From Streptomyces microflavus (GTDB lineage Bacteria; Actinomycetota; Actinomycetes; Streptomycetales; Streptomycetaceae), in NCBI RefSeq assembly GCF_014650075.1, contig NZ_BMUG01000004.1, positions 186,001-250,000 on the forward strand: a stretch of DNA of 64,000 nucleotides, read 5' to 3'. Below are positions 49,796 to 58,472 of this stretch, piece by piece. Numbering within the stretch: the stretch's first letter is position 1; the number at the start of each line of letters is the position of its first letter. The position numbers and the translations under genes are program-made. The notes beneath the pieces are model-generated. The model worked only from the letters and a program-made list of their open reading frames with translations. It was not told the DNA's origin and made no database searches.

Positions 49796-49990
49796 TGCGC
49801 GGTCCCATCCTTCCCCGAGCTCTCAACGTCGTTCGAGCAGGGGAGACCCCAACCCTGTTCGCAACGAGTACCGCTCGCCGACGAGCGGTCCCCCGGGGAA
49901 TGGTGACAGACAAACGACGAGGACGCGGTACGGCCCCGACCCGGCCCCGGCCCGGAACCGCCCACTCTACCGGGCCAGGTATGTGCCGGG

Positions 49991-50419
49991 TCAGTGCTCC
50001 GGGCTGCTCGTGACCAGTTCGGTGAGGACACCGTGGCAGTCCTTGGGGTGCAGGAACGTGATCCGGGACCCCATCGAACCCGTCCTGGGCTCGTCGTACA
50101 GCACCCGGACGCCCTTCTCGCGGATGTCCGCGGCGTCCCCGTCCACATCCGCCGTACCGAAGGCGATGTGGTGGACGCCCTCCCCATTCTTTGCCAGCCA
50201 CTTGCCGACGGCCGAATCCTCCCGGGTCGGCTCCAGGAGCTGGAGGTACGAAGCGCCCCCGTCCGAGGTCTCGTTGATCTTGAGCATGGCCTCCCGGACG
50301 CCCTGCTCCTCGTTGATCTCGCTGTGGAACACCTCGAATCCGTACGTGGCACGGTAGAACTCCACCGTCTTGTCCAGGTCGAAACAGGCGATCCCGATGT
50401 GGTCGATACGCGTCAGCAT
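49991..50419 (-). CDS. mce: Methylmalonyl-CoA epimerase
   Basis: It interconverts (S)- and (R)-methylmalonyl-CoA, linking propionyl-CoA carboxylation to the B12-dependent mutase. The 142-residue vicinal-oxygen-chelate protein starts MLTRIDHIGIACFDL (first metal His), continues with LQLLEPT, GEGVHHIAFG (second His), and ends with the metal-binding Glu in GVLTELV. ATG 50419 gives the conserved start; the 36 bases before it in frame are leader. It is divergent from the thiolase gene. Confidence 0.95.
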   Translation of the reverse strand: MLTRIDHIGIACFDLDKTVEFYRATYGFEVFHSEINEEQGVREAMLKINETSDGGASYLQLLEPTREDSAVGKWLAKNGEGVHHIAFGTADVDGDAADIREKGVRVLYDEPRTGSMGSRITFLHPKDCHGVLTELVTSSPEH

Positions 50420-50564
50420 GGATTCAGCATGGCTTCGCTCCACCGCTCCCGCCACGGTTACACAACGTGCGCGCCGTCACACCGGCAGCCGGATGACGGG
50501 CGCGGTACCGCTCAGTACATTCAGGTAAACCCTCGTTCACATCCGATCCCAAGGGGCCGTGCCC

Positions 50565-51770
50565 ATGCCAGCAACGACCGGTACCACCACCTCAGTGATC
50601 GTCGCGGGCGCCCGGACGCCCATGGGCCGTCTCCTCGGCTCCCTGAAGAGCTTCTCCGCGGCCGATCTCGGCGGGGTCGCGATCAAGGCGGCCCTGGACC
50701 GGGCCGGCATCGGCGGCGACCAGGTGCAGTACGTGATCATGGGCCAGGTGCTCCAGGCCGGCGCGGGCCAGATCCCCGCCCGCCAGGCCGCCGTCAAGGC
50801 CGGCATCCCCATGAACGTGCCCGCGCTCACCATCAACAAGGTGTGTCTCTCCGGGCTCGACGCCATCGCCCTGGCCGACCAGCTCATCCGGGCCGGTGAG
50901 TTCGACGTCGTGGTCGCGGGCGGCCAGGAGTCCATGACCAACGCCCCGCACCTGCTGCCCAAGTCCCGCGAGGGCTACAAGTACGGCGCGATCGAGATGC
51001 TCGACTCGATGGCGCACGACGGTCTCACCGACGCGTACGAGAACATCCCCATGGGCGAGTCCACCGAGAAGCACAACAGCCGCCTCGGCCTCGACCGCCT
51101 CGCCCAGGACGAGATCGGCGCCCTCTCCCACCAGCGGGCCGCCGCCGCCCGGAAGAACGGTCTCTTCGAGGCCGAGATCACCCCGGTCGAGATCCCGCAG
51201 CGCAAGGGCGACCCGGTCCTCTTCTCCCAGGACGAGGGCATCCGCCCCGAGACCACGGTCGAGTCCCTCGGCAAGCTGCGCCCTGCCTTCGCCAAGGACG
51301 GCACGATCACCGCGGGCACCTCCTCGCAGATCTCCGACGGGGCCGCCGCGGTCGTCGTCATGAGCAAGGCCAAGGCGCAGGAGCTCGGCCTGGAGTGGAT
51401 CGCCGAGATCGGCGCCCACGGAAACGTCGCGGGCCCCGACAACTCCCTCCAGTCCCAGCCCTCCAACGCCATCCGGCACGCCCTGAAGAAGGACGGCCTG
51501 AGCGTCGAGGACCTCGACCTGATCGAGATCAACGAGGCGTTCGCCGCCGTCGCCGTACAGTCCATGAAGGACCTCGGCGTCACCCCGGACAAGGTCAACG
51601 TCAACGGCGGCGCCATCGCGCTCGGTCACCCGATCGGGATGTCCGGCGCCCGGGTCGTCCTGCACCTGGCCCTGGAGCTGAAGCGGCGCGGCGGCGGCAC
51701 GGGTGCCGCGGCACTGTGCGGCGGCGGCGGCCAGGGCGACGCGTTGATCATCCGCGTCCCGGGCAAGTAA
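50565..51770 (+). CDS. Acetyl-CoA acetyltransferase (thiolase)
   Basis: It condenses two acetyl-CoA to acetoacetyl-CoA or does the reverse. The 401-residue protein has the thiolase triad: acyl-carrying Cys94 in [11 protein letters not shown], the His in [17 protein letters not shown], and the second Cys in [15 protein letters not shown] 50565 lies 8 bases after AAGGGG; the GTG at 50559 is a weaker alternative. It is 42 bases before meaB and likely cotranscribed. It could feed the ethylmalonyl-CoA pathway, with the epimerase and MeaB beside it. Confidence 0.94.
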   Translation: MPATTGTTTSVIVAGARTPMGRLLGSLKSFSAADLGGVAIKAALDRAGIGGDQVQYVIMGQVLQAGAGQIPARQAAVKAGIPMNVPALTINKVCLSGLDAIALADQLIRAGEFDVVVAGGQESMTNAPHLLPKSREGYKYGAIEMLDSMAHDGLTDAYENIPMGESTEKHNSRLGLDRLAQDEIGALSHQRAAAARKNGLFEAEITPVEIPQRKGDPVLFSQDEGIRPETTVESLGKLRPAFAKDGTITAGTSSQISDGAAAVVVMSKAKAQELGLEWIAEIGAHGNVAGPDNSLQSQPSNAIRHALKKDGLSVEDLDLIEINEAFAAVAVQSMKDLGVTPDKVNVNGGAIALGHPIGMSGARVVLHLALELKRRGGGTGAAALCGGGGQGDALIIRVPGK

Positions 51771-51812
51771 GTACCCGTACGGGTTCCAGGGCAGGGCAAG
51801 GCGAACGGAGCG

Positions 51813-52781
51813 GTGAACGTGGACGTGGACGTCCCCACGCTGGTCGAGCAGGCGCGAGCAGGCAGGCCGCGTGCGGTGGCCCGGCTGATCTCGCTGGTGG
51901 AGGGGGCGTCCCCGCAGCTGCGCGAGGTGATGGCCGCACTGGCGCCGCTGGCGGGTCATGCGTACGTCGTCGGCCTGACGGGCTCGCCGGGCGTGGGCAA
52001 GTCCACCTCCACCTCCGCCCTCGTCGCCGCCTACCGCCGGGCGGGAAAGCGGGTCGGCGTCCTCGCCGTCGACCCGTCCTCGCCGTTCTCCGGCGGCGCG
52101 CTGCTCGGCGACCGGATCCGGATGGCGGACCACGCCTCCGACCCCGGCGTCTACATCCGCTCCATGGCCACCCGGGGCCACCTCGGCGGCCTCGCCTGGT
52201 CGGCCCCCCAGGCGATCCGGGTGCTGGACGCGGCGGGCTGCGACGTGATCCTGGTCGAGACGGTCGGCGTCGGCCAGTCCGAGGTGGAGATCGCCTCCCA
52301 GGCCGACACCTCCGTGGTGCTGCTCGCCCCCGGCATGGGCGACGGCATCCAGGCGGCCAAGGCCGGAATCCTGGAGATCGGCGACGTCTACGTGGTCAAC
52401 AAGGCCGACCGCGACGGCGCCGACGCCACCGCCCGCGAGCTGAACCACATGCTGGGCCTGGGCCAGTCCCGCGGCCCCGGCGACTGGCGCCCCCCGATCG
52501 TGAAGACGGTCGCCGCCCGGGGCGAGGGCATAGACGAGGTCGTCGAGGCCCTGGAGAAGCACCGCGCCTGGATGGAGGAGCACGGCGTCCTCGCCGAGCG
52601 CCGCACGGCCCGCGCCTCCCACGAGGTCGAGACGATCGCGGTGACGGCCCTCCGGGAGAGGATCGCGGACCTGCGCGGCGACCGCCGCCTGCACGCCCTG
52701 GCGGAACGCATCGTGGCGGGGGACCTCGATCCGTACGCGGCGGCCGATGAGCTGGTGGCGGGGGTCACGGGGGAGGGGTGA
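51813..52781 (+). CDS. meaB: Methylmalonyl-CoA mutase-associated GTPase MeaB
   Basis: A G3E-family GTPase that protects and reloads the B12 cofactor of methylmalonyl-CoA mutase. The 322-residue protein has the P-loop GSPGVGKS (about 57-64), the switch region DPSSPFSGGALLGDR, ILVETVGVGQSE, and VVNKADRDG for guanine recognition. GTG 51813 gives the full N-terminal helix. Its last 17 bases overlap the end of the convergent gene at 52765-53448. Confidence 0.94.
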   Translation: MNVDVDVPTLVEQARAGRPRAVARLISLVEGASPQLREVMAALAPLAGHAYVVGLTGSPGVGKSTSTSALVAAYRRAGKRVGVLAVDPSSPFSGGALLGDRIRMADHASDPGVYIRSMATRGHLGGLAWSAPQAIRVLDAAGCDVILVETVGVGQSEVEIASQADTSVVLLAPGMGDGIQAAKAGILEIGDVYVVNKADRDGADATARELNHMLGLGQSRGPGDWRPPIVKTVAARGEGIDEVVEALEKHRAWMEEHGVLAERRTARASHEVETIAVTALRERIADLRGDRRLHALAERIVAGDLDPYAAADELVAGVTGEG

Positions 52782-53448
52782 GGCGTTCCCCGGGCCGGGC
52801 CGCCGGAGAAGCCGCCCGCCGGGCCTGGCGGGCGGCTTCGACGTACTGGGGGGCGAACTTCATCACGTACGCCTCGGGTACCTCGTACGGAGACTCCCAG
52901 TACTCCGGCAGGAAGCTGTCGCCGTCCTCGAAGCAGCGGTGGCACGAGGCGCACCTCTCCGTCCGCCAGGCGTGGGCCACGGCCCGGACGCCGTCGATGA
53001 CCGCGTCCAGCGGACCGTCCTCCCGGTACCAGCGGTGGAGATCCACCGCGCCGCACCCGGGACAGGCCACCGTGAGATCGGCAGCGGCCGGTTCGCTGTC
53101 GAACGCGGCCCGCCAGGCGTCCAGGAGCTCGGGCGCGACGATCCGCCACCCACCCGGACCGAAAAGAGCGAGCTCATCGGTCTCGAAGAGATCCATTTCC
53201 GCGGCTTCGACGGCACCGAGCGTCGTGCACTCGCCCGTCGCCAGGTCGACGCGGACGGGGCCGGTCCCGACCACCATGAACGACGGGTCGCCGGTCTCCA
53301 GGTAGCGGCGGTCCTGATAGCCGAAGTAGGCGTGGTCACCGACCACGGCCGAGTGGCCGTCGATGGGCACCAGCTCCACCTCACTGTTGAGGGGATCCTC
53401 GTCCACGTAGGTCCGGGCCAGTTCGGCGGCCTGTTCGTAACTGATCAT
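52765..53448 (-). CDS. YrhB/Imm35-like domain protein with Cys-pair region
   Basis: A 227-residue protein. The N-terminal 85 residues resemble the YrhB/Imm35 immunity fold: MISYEQAAELA, then a hydrophobic GYQDRRYLETGDPSFMVVGTGPVRVDLATG, which matches that family's strand pattern. The C-terminal part has two Cys pairs, CPGC and CASC, that could bind zinc. YrhB/Imm35 proteins protect against polymorphic toxins in other bacteria, but no toxin gene is seen here. It is 15 bases after the gene at 53464-53871, on the same strand, and overlaps the end of meaB. The role is an inference. Confidence 0.65.
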   Translation of the reverse strand: MISYEQAAELARTYVDEDPLNSEVELVPIDGHSAVVGDHAYFGYQDRRYLETGDPSFMVVGTGPVRVDLATGECTTLGAVEAAEMDLFETDELALFGPGGWRIVAPELLDAWRAAFDSEPAAADLTVACPGCGAVDLHRWYREDGPLDAVIDGVRAVAHAWRTERCASCHRCFEDGDSFLPEYWESPYEVPEAYVMKFAPQYVEAARQARRAASPAARPGERLTPPP

Positions 53449-53463
53449 CGGTCGGTCGCCAGG

Positions 53464-53871
53464 TCATAGCTCATCCATGACTCCTGAAGGGGGAGGAGGG
53501 AACGTTTCTCGCTTCGGAGGAGCGGCGGTAGCGATGACGGCCTGGAGGTCGAAGACGAGGGCCAGCCAGTAACGCCGCAGCTCCGCCAGCCGGTTGAAGA
53601 TGTGCTCGGCACTGGCCCGCTCCCGCTCCCTGTCACCTCCGAAGTCCCGCAGGGAGGCGATGACTTGGTAGCGGTCGAACGGGATGCCCCGGTCTTCCAC
53701 GTAGTCGTGGCTCAACTCGAGTTCGAGCCCGGTGCCACCGAGGTCCGCGCTGTAGTCCGCCGGCCCACGGGCGACCGGGAGCAGCCGGGTACCGAAAGCC
53801 GTCGCCACGTCCGCTGTCAGCGACTCCCCGGGGACACCGGGGTGGATGAAGATGCTGTGGTGGGAGGTCAT
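53464..53871 (-). CDS. Conserved hypothetical protein upstream of the YrhB-like gene
   Basis: A 135-residue cytoplasmic protein with no signal peptide or membrane helix. It begins MTSHHSIFIHPGVP, has an acidic middle (YSADLGGTGLELELSHDYVEDRGIPF) and a helical C-terminal half (ASAEHIFNRLAELRRYWLALVFDLQ) with a Pro-rich tail. I do not recognise the family. It is adjacent to and cotranscribed with the YrhB-like gene, so the two may work as a pair, for example as immunity or antitoxin-type proteins. Confidence 0.6.
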   Translation of the reverse strand: MTSHHSIFIHPGVPGESLTADVATAFGTRLLPVARGPADYSADLGGTGLELELSHDYVEDRGIPFDRYQVIASLRDFGGDRERERASAEHIFNRLAELRRYWLALVFDLQAVIATAAPPKRETFPPPPSGVMDEL

Positions 53872-53996
53872 AGCGGGCCGCCGTCCATGAGGTCGCCCAC
53901 TTCCGACGCTCCCGACCGGCGGCGGAGCGGGCCTACGAGGGGCTTCATTCTGCCGCGCCCCGCGCCCCGCACCCCGCGCCTTGGCCGGGGCGCGGA

Positions 53997-54030
53997 ACGG
54001 CCCCGTACCGCCACTGCGGTACGGGGCCGT
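53997..54030. terminator. Terminator after the PepSY gene
   Basis: Fifteen-base perfect arms, 53997-54011 and 54016-54030, tetraloop CACT. It lies just past the PepSY gene stop (minus strand) and upstream of the hypothetical gene. Confidence 0.85.
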
Positions 54031-54059
54031 GCTTCCTCGGGGGTGCCGAGCGGTGGACG

Positions 54060-54788
54060 TCAGTCGTCGTCGCCGTCGCGGTCGTCGTTCCGGTCGTCCG
54101 CGTCGTCGCCGTCGTCGTCCCGGTCCACCGTGACCTTGCCGGTCTTCGCGTCGACGTGGAGTTCGTGGTGCTTGCCGTCCTTGCCCGCGATGTCGACGTC
54201 CCAGCGCAGGACGTTGCCCCGGCGGCCGTCGTCATCGTCATCGTCGTCGTCCAGGTCGATCGACGTGATGCTGCCCGGCGCCGTCTTCAGAGCCGCCTCG
54301 GCCGCCCGGTTCAGGGAGACGGTGGAGGAGCGGGGCGCGTTGCGGTCGCGGTCGTCGTTGTCGTCGTCCTCGCGGGTCTTGAGGACCTTGCCGGTGGTGG
54401 CGTCCACCGTCACGTCGTGCCAGGTCTTGTCGGATCCGTAGACGTCCAGCTCCCAGACCGTACGGCCGTTGTGGTCGTCATCGTCGTCGTCCAGCCCCGC
54501 CTCGGTGACCGTGCCGGGGGCGCTCTTCAGGGCCGCCGCCACCGCCTGATCGAGGGTGATGCGGGAGTCCTTGCCGCCGGCCGTCCGCGTGGTCTCCTTG
54601 GCGTCGTCCGAGCGGTCGTCGCGGTCGTCGTCCCGGTCGTCCGAGCGCTCCGCGCCGGGCGTCGGCTGCTGGGCCGTCGTGCCGGTCCGGCCGTCGCTGT
54701 CGTCGTCCGCGAAGGCGACGGTGGCGGCGGCCGTGCCGCTGATGAGAACGGCCGCGGTGATCGCTGCGATGGTGACGTTGCGCTTCAT
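54060..54788 (-). CDS. Secreted acidic protein with two PepSY domains
   Basis: A 242-residue exported protein with a signal peptide (about 1-28, ending TVAFA). The mature protein carries two PepSY domains (about 75-135 and 155-220): I-T-L-D-Q-A-V-A-A-A-L and WELDVYGSDKTWHDVTVDATTGKVL, then the second copy VSLNRAAEAAL and LRWDVDIAGKDGKHHELHVDAKTGKV. Asp runs of five to eight separate the strands, making it extremely acidic. PepSY domains often inhibit peptidases or bind ligands. ATG 54788 follows GGGGAGGA. It is divergent from the two-component system at 54918, sharing a 129-base control region. Confidence 0.85.
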   Translation of the reverse strand: MKRNVTIAAITAAVLISGTAAATVAFADDDSDGRTGTTAQQPTPGAERSDDRDDDRDDRSDDAKETTRTAGGKDSRITLDQAVAAALKSAPGTVTEAGLDDDDDDHNGRTVWELDVYGSDKTWHDVTVDATTGKVLKTREDDDNDDRDRNAPRSSTVSLNRAAEAALKTAPGSITSIDLDDDDDDDDGRRGNVLRWDVDIAGKDGKHHELHVDAKTGKVTVDRDDDGDDADDRNDDRDGDDD

Positions 54789-54851
54789 GAGGTTCCTCCC
54801 CGAGAGCTGCTGTGCTGTGCTGTGCTGGTTGGCGGGTTCCACACTGCCGAC

Positions 54852-54898
54852 CTGATGCTGAACGCAGCCTGAAGCCACCTGAAGGCGTCTTCAGGTGG
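54852..54898. promoter_or_regulatory. Operator repeats between PepSY gene and response regulator
   Basis: CTGA(A/T)x repeats lie at 54852, 54858, 54869 and 54879, the last three spaced 11 and 10 bases. This is the pattern expected for an OmpR-family regulator. Overlapping them is a perfect 10-base inverted repeat CCACCTGAAG (54875-54884) and CTTCAGGTGG (54889-54898), spacer GCGT. It is the probable binding region for the regulator encoded just downstream. Confidence 0.75.
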
Positions 54899-54917
54899 AG
54901 TTTGCGAGGCTGTGCGC

Positions 54918-55580
54918 ATGCGCCTGTTGATCGTGGAGGACGAGAAGCGTCTCGCGGTGTCCCTCGCCCGGGGACTCACCGCCGAGGGCTTCGCCGTGGA
55001 TGTCGTGCACGACGGCCTCGAGGGGCTGCACCGGGCGAGCGAGGGCGGCTACGACCTGGTGATCCTCGACATCATGCTGCCCGGCATGAACGGCTACCGG
55101 GTCTGCGGTGCCCTGCGCGCCGCCGGACACGAGGTGCCGATCCTCATGCTGACCGCCAAGGACGGCGAGTACGACGAGGCCGAGGGGCTCGACACCGGCG
55201 CGGACGACTACCTGACCAAGCCCTTCAGCTACGTCGTCCTCGTCGCCCGGGTCCGCGCCCTGCTGCGCCGGCGTGGGGCCGGCACCGCCGCGCCCGTCCT
55301 GACCATCGGCACCCTTCGCATCGACACCGCCGCCCGACGCGTCCACCGCGGTGAGGACGAGTACGCCCTCACCGCCAAGGAGTTCGCGGTGCTGGAGCAA
55401 CTCGCCCTGCGCGCCGGGCACGTGGTCAGCAAGGCCGAGATCCTGGAGCACGTCTGGGACTTCGCCTACGACGGCGACCCGAACATCGTCGAGGTCTACA
55501 TCTCCACCCTCCGCCGCAAGCTGGGCGCCGCCTCCATCGTGACGGTGCGTGGCGCCGGCTACCGGCTGGAGGCGGGATGA
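54918..55580 (+). CDS. OmpR-family response regulator
   Basis: A 220-residue regulator: receiver domain with D51 as phosphoacceptor (LVILDIMLPGMNG) and Lys in YLTKPFSY, then a winged-helix DNA-binding domain (LTAKEFAVLEQLALRAGHVVSK, VEVYISTLRRKLG, VRGAGYRL). ATG 54918 is 10 bases after GAGG; GTG 54912 is an alternative. The kinase gene starts within its stop (ATGA). The repeats upstream suggest autoregulation and control of the divergent PepSY gene. Confidence 0.92.
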   Translation: MRLLIVEDEKRLAVSLARGLTAEGFAVDVVHDGLEGLHRASEGGYDLVILDIMLPGMNGYRVCGALRAAGHEVPILMLTAKDGEYDEAEGLDTGADDYLTKPFSYVVLVARVRALLRRRGAGTAAPVLTIGTLRIDTAARRVHRGEDEYALTAKEFAVLEQLALRAGHVVSKAEILEHVWDFAYDGDPNIVEVYISTLRRKLGAASIVTVRGAGYRLEAG

Positions 55581-57028
55581 GGTCCGTACGGGCCAGGGCC
55601 GCCATCGGCGCCACCCTGGTCGTCGCCGTCGCCCTGGTCGCCGCCGGGCTCGCCGTGCTCTCCGTCCTGCGGACCAACCTGATCGACCAGGCCGACCTCC
55701 AGGCGGAGGTCGCCGCCCGTGAGGTGGCCGGGCAGCTCGCCCTCGACACCGCCTACGCCGATCTGGACCTGGACGACGAGGAGGACCACCCGGTCCAGGT
55801 GACCGACGAGGAGGGGCGGGTCGTCTTCGTGTCCCAGGGGCTGCGCGCCATCTCCGGGACCGGCTCGGCCGGCGTCAGCCCCGTACCCTCCGCCTCGGTC
55901 GGTGCCACCCCTTCGCCCGGGGACGACGATGACGACGGCGACGACGATGACGGGGGTGGCAGCGGGCGGCCCGAGCGGGGCGAGGTCTCCTCCGACGACC
56001 CGGACTTCTCCGACGGCACCGCCACCGTGGACGGCAAGAAGGCCGACTACCGGTTCGCCGCCGTCGAGGCGACCACCTCCGCCGGAATCACCCTGACCGT
56101 CCACGCGGGCGCCCCGCTCGCCGCCGAGCAGGAGGCGGTGAACACCGTGCGCGGGGCCATGCTGACCGGGCTGCCGCTCCTCCTGGCCGTCGTCGCCGGG
56201 GTGACCTGGCTGGTGACCCGGCGAGCGCTGCGGCCCGTCGAGGGCATCCGCCGTGAGATGGCCGCGATCACCGCCTCCGAGGATCTGGCCCGCCGCGTCC
56301 CGGAGCCCGATTCGCGCGACGAGATCGCCCGCCTCGCCCGGACGACCAACGAGACGCTCACCGTCCTGGAGGCCTCCGTGGAGCGGCAGCGGCGGTTCGT
56401 CGCGGACGCCTCGCACGAGCTGCGCTCCCCGATCGCCTCGCTCCGCACCCAGCTGGAGGTGGCCGAGGCCCACCCCGAGCTGCTCGACCTCCCGGGCGCG
56501 GTCGCCGACACCGTACGCCTCCAGGTCCTGGCGGCGGACCTGCTGCTGCTGGCCCGGCTGGACGCGGGGGAGAAGCCGGGGGCTGCCCGGATCGAGGCGG
56601 GGGCGCTCGTCCGCGAGGAGGTGTCCCAGCGGACCGGCGACCGGATCCCGGTGACGGTGGAGGTCGCCGAGGGGGCGGCGTACGAGGTGAGCGGGTCGCG
56701 CGGGCAGCTGGTCCGGGTGGTCGGCAACCTGCTGGACAACGCCCAGCGCCACGCCGAGAACCGGATCACCGTCCAGGTGGCGGCCGACGGTCGCGGGGTG
56801 CGTGTCGAAGTCCGCGACGACGGGGCCGGCGTTCCCGAGGACGAGCAGGAACGGATCTTCGAACGGTTCGTCCGGCTGGACGACGCCCGCAGCCGCGACG
56901 ACGGCGGTGCGGGTCTCGGCCTCGCCATCGCCCGGGACGTGGCCGCACGCCACGGCGGGACGCTCACGGTGCACCGGGCCCCGGAGGGCGGCGCGGCCTT
57001 CCGGCTGTGGCTGCCCCGCGCGGCCTGA
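55577..57028 (+). CDS. Sensor histidine kinase with acidic extracytoplasmic loop
   Basis: A 483-residue kinase. TM1 is about 7-29. The extracytoplasmic region (about 30-192) includes an Asp-rich run at about 115-127 with Gly, similar in composition to the PepSY partner. TM2 is about 193-215, followed by HAMP, then HisKA with His280 in FVADASHELRSPIASL, and HATPase_c (NLLDNAQRHA, DDGAGVPEDEQERIFERF, GAGLGLAIARDVAARHGG). It is coupled to the regulator by a four-base overlap. The acidic sensor may bind cations or basic peptides; that is inference. Confidence 0.92.
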   Translation: MRSVRARAAIGATLVVAVALVAAGLAVLSVLRTNLIDQADLQAEVAAREVAGQLALDTAYADLDLDDEEDHPVQVTDEEGRVVFVSQGLRAISGTGSAGVSPVPSASVGATPSPGDDDDDGDDDDGGGSGRPERGEVSSDDPDFSDGTATVDGKKADYRFAAVEATTSAGITLTVHAGAPLAAEQEAVNTVRGAMLTGLPLLLAVVAGVTWLVTRRALRPVEGIRREMAAITASEDLARRVPEPDSRDEIARLARTTNETLTVLEASVERQRRFVADASHELRSPIASLRTQLEVAEAHPELLDLPGAVADTVRLQVLAADLLLLARLDAGEKPGAARIEAGALVREEVSQRTGDRIPVTVEVAEGAAYEVSGSRGQLVRVVGNLLDNAQRHAENRITVQVAADGRGVRVEVRDDGAGVPEDEQERIFERFVRLDDARSRDDGGAGLGLAIARDVAARHGGTLTVHRAPEGGAAFRLWLPRAA

Positions 57029-57075
57029 ACACGGCCTGGCCGGCGTCGTGAAGGCGTCGGCCAGGCCCCGTACGC

Positions 57076-57552
57076 CTACGGCTTCCCGCGCCGCCCCCGC
57101 AGGTGCTCCGCGATCGGCGTCAGCGCCGCGTGCAGCTCCGCGAGTGCCTCGGGGGAGAGCAGGTCCATGAAGTGGTTGCGCACCGATTCGACGTGGTGCG
57201 GAGCGACCTTGCGCATGGTCTCGGCGCCCTGCTCGGTGAGGACCGCGTACAGTCCCCGCCGGTCCGACTCGCAGTGGGTGCGGCGGACCAGGCCCGCGGT
57301 CTCCATCCGGGTGATCTGGTGCGAGAGCCGGCTCTTGGACTGCAGGGTGGCGGCGGCGAGGTCGCTCATCCGCATCCGCTGCTCGTCGGATTCGGAGAGG
57401 TTGACCAGGATCTCGTAGTCGTTCATGGTCAGGCCGAACGGCTGGAGGTCCTTCTCCAGCTGGTGCATCAGCAGCCTGCTGACGTCCAGGTGGGTGCGCC
57501 AGGCGCACTGCTCCGTGTCGCTCAGCCAGCGGGTGGCCGTCTCGGTCTCCAT
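57076..57552 (-). CDS. MarR-family transcriptional regulator
   Basis: A 158-residue winged-helix dimeric regulator. Helical N-terminus (LDVSRLLMHQLEKDL), recognition part MSDLAAATLQSKSRLSHQITRMETAGLVRR, wing CESDRRGLYAVLT, and a C-terminal dimerisation helix. ATG 57552 lies inside a 12-base palindrome (57548-57559), so the protein probably represses itself. It is convergent with the histidine kinase and transcribed in the same direction as the AIM24 genes, which end 150 bases upstream. The ligand is unknown. Confidence 0.9.
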   Translation of the reverse strand: METETATRWLSDTEQCAWRTHLDVSRLLMHQLEKDLQPFGLTMNDYEILVNLSESDEQRMRMSDLAAATLQSKSRLSHQITRMETAGLVRRTHCESDRRGLYAVLTEQGAETMRKVAPHHVESVRNHFMDLLSPEALAELHAALTPIAEHLRGRRGKP

Positions 57553-57572
57553 ATATGGATTCTACCTAAGAA
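57548..57572. promoter_or_regulatory. Palindromes over the marR start codon
   Basis: TCCATATATGGA (57548-57559) is a perfect 12-base palindrome that includes the ATG of the MarR gene. TTCT-N5-AGAA (57560-57572) adjoins it. AT-rich palindromes of this size are typical MarR operators. Confidence 0.65.
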
Positions 57573-57701
57573 GTTGAAAGCCGGACGAAATTAACGGGTG
57601 TGACGACGGGCACCCCGGGCCCGCCGGAGTGAAGGCGGGCCCGTTGGCAAGGACCGACGGCTGGGCGCAGACGTTCGACGTCACACTCCGCAGCCTACCG
57701 C

Positions 57702-58472
57702 TCACAAGCCGAAGCGACGCTGGAGGTCCCCCAGCTGGCCGGGCATGCGCGGTGTGCCCCCGCCTCCCGGAGCGAACCCGCCGCCCGGGACTCCCGGCTC
57801 GTTCGGCACCGCGCCCGTCGCCTGCTCCGCCATCAAGGCTTCGCTGGACTGGAGCAGCACCGTGCCCGCCCCCACGAACTCGAACTGGTGCTCCTCGCCC
57901 GACGTGCCGCCGATGCCCGTCAGTGACCGGATTCCGCCCATCACGCCCGTCATGTACCCGTGGTCGTAGTGGTGGCACGGCGAGGGGCAGTCGGCCCAGC
58001 CCACCAGCGCCTGCGGGTCGACCCGCAGCGGCGGCTCCATGAAGACCACAGGACCGTTCGACGCGGCCACGAACTTCCCCGTACCGATCAGCGTCACGAA
58101 CCCGGGCACGATCGACTGCTTCAGCGCCAGGGACGGCTCGTACGCCAGCAGGTTCCCCGAGCGGATCGTCAGGTTCCCGTCCTCCAGGTCGAAGGAGTTC
58201 ACATCGAAGGCCCGGTCCGCGAGCAGCATTTTCCCGCTGCCCTCGGCCACCACCCAGTCGCTCGCGTGCAGCGGCGAATGGAAACTGGAGCGCACCAGCC
58301 GCTCGAACCGGCCGTGCCCGATGCCGTCGAAGTTGATCTGCCCGTAGTAGGCGATCATCTTCCCCTTCTGCAGGAACCACCGGCTTGCCTTGAGCTCCAC
58401 GCAGAAGGTGTAGGAGTTGACGTTGTCGTCCGACGGCAGCGTCATCGGATCGAAGATCACGGGCGTGCTCAA
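57702..58472 (-). CDS. AIM24-family protein (third of three)
   Basis: A 256-residue protein of the AIM24 (TRAP-like beta-roll) family, with alternating strands rich in Gly and aromatic residues (FEFVGAGTVLLQSSE near the end). It is the longest and most divergent of the three tandem copies, with a Pro/Gly-rich C-terminal tail. TTG 58472 overlaps the stop of the preceding copy (TTGA). The family is of unknown biochemical role in bacteria; in yeast AIM24 is a mitochondrial membrane-organising protein. Confidence 0.82.
   Translation of the reverse strand: MSTPVIFDPMTLPSDDNVNSYTFCVELKASRWFLQKGKMIAYYGQINFDGIGHGRFERLVRSSFHSPLHASDWVVAEGSGKMLLADRAFDVNSFDLEDGNLTIRSGNLLAYEPSLALKQSIVPGFVTLIGTGKFVAASNGPVVFMEPPLRVDPQALVGWADCPSPCHHYDHGYMTGVMGGIRSLTGIGGTSGEEHQFEFVGAGTVLLQSSEALMAEQATGAVPNEPGVPGGGFAPGGGGTPRMPGQLGDLQRRFGL

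Noticed and set aside
50592..52694. 700-codon minus-strand frame across thiolase and meaB
   Set aside because: It is antisense to two certain genes and has shadow-type composition.
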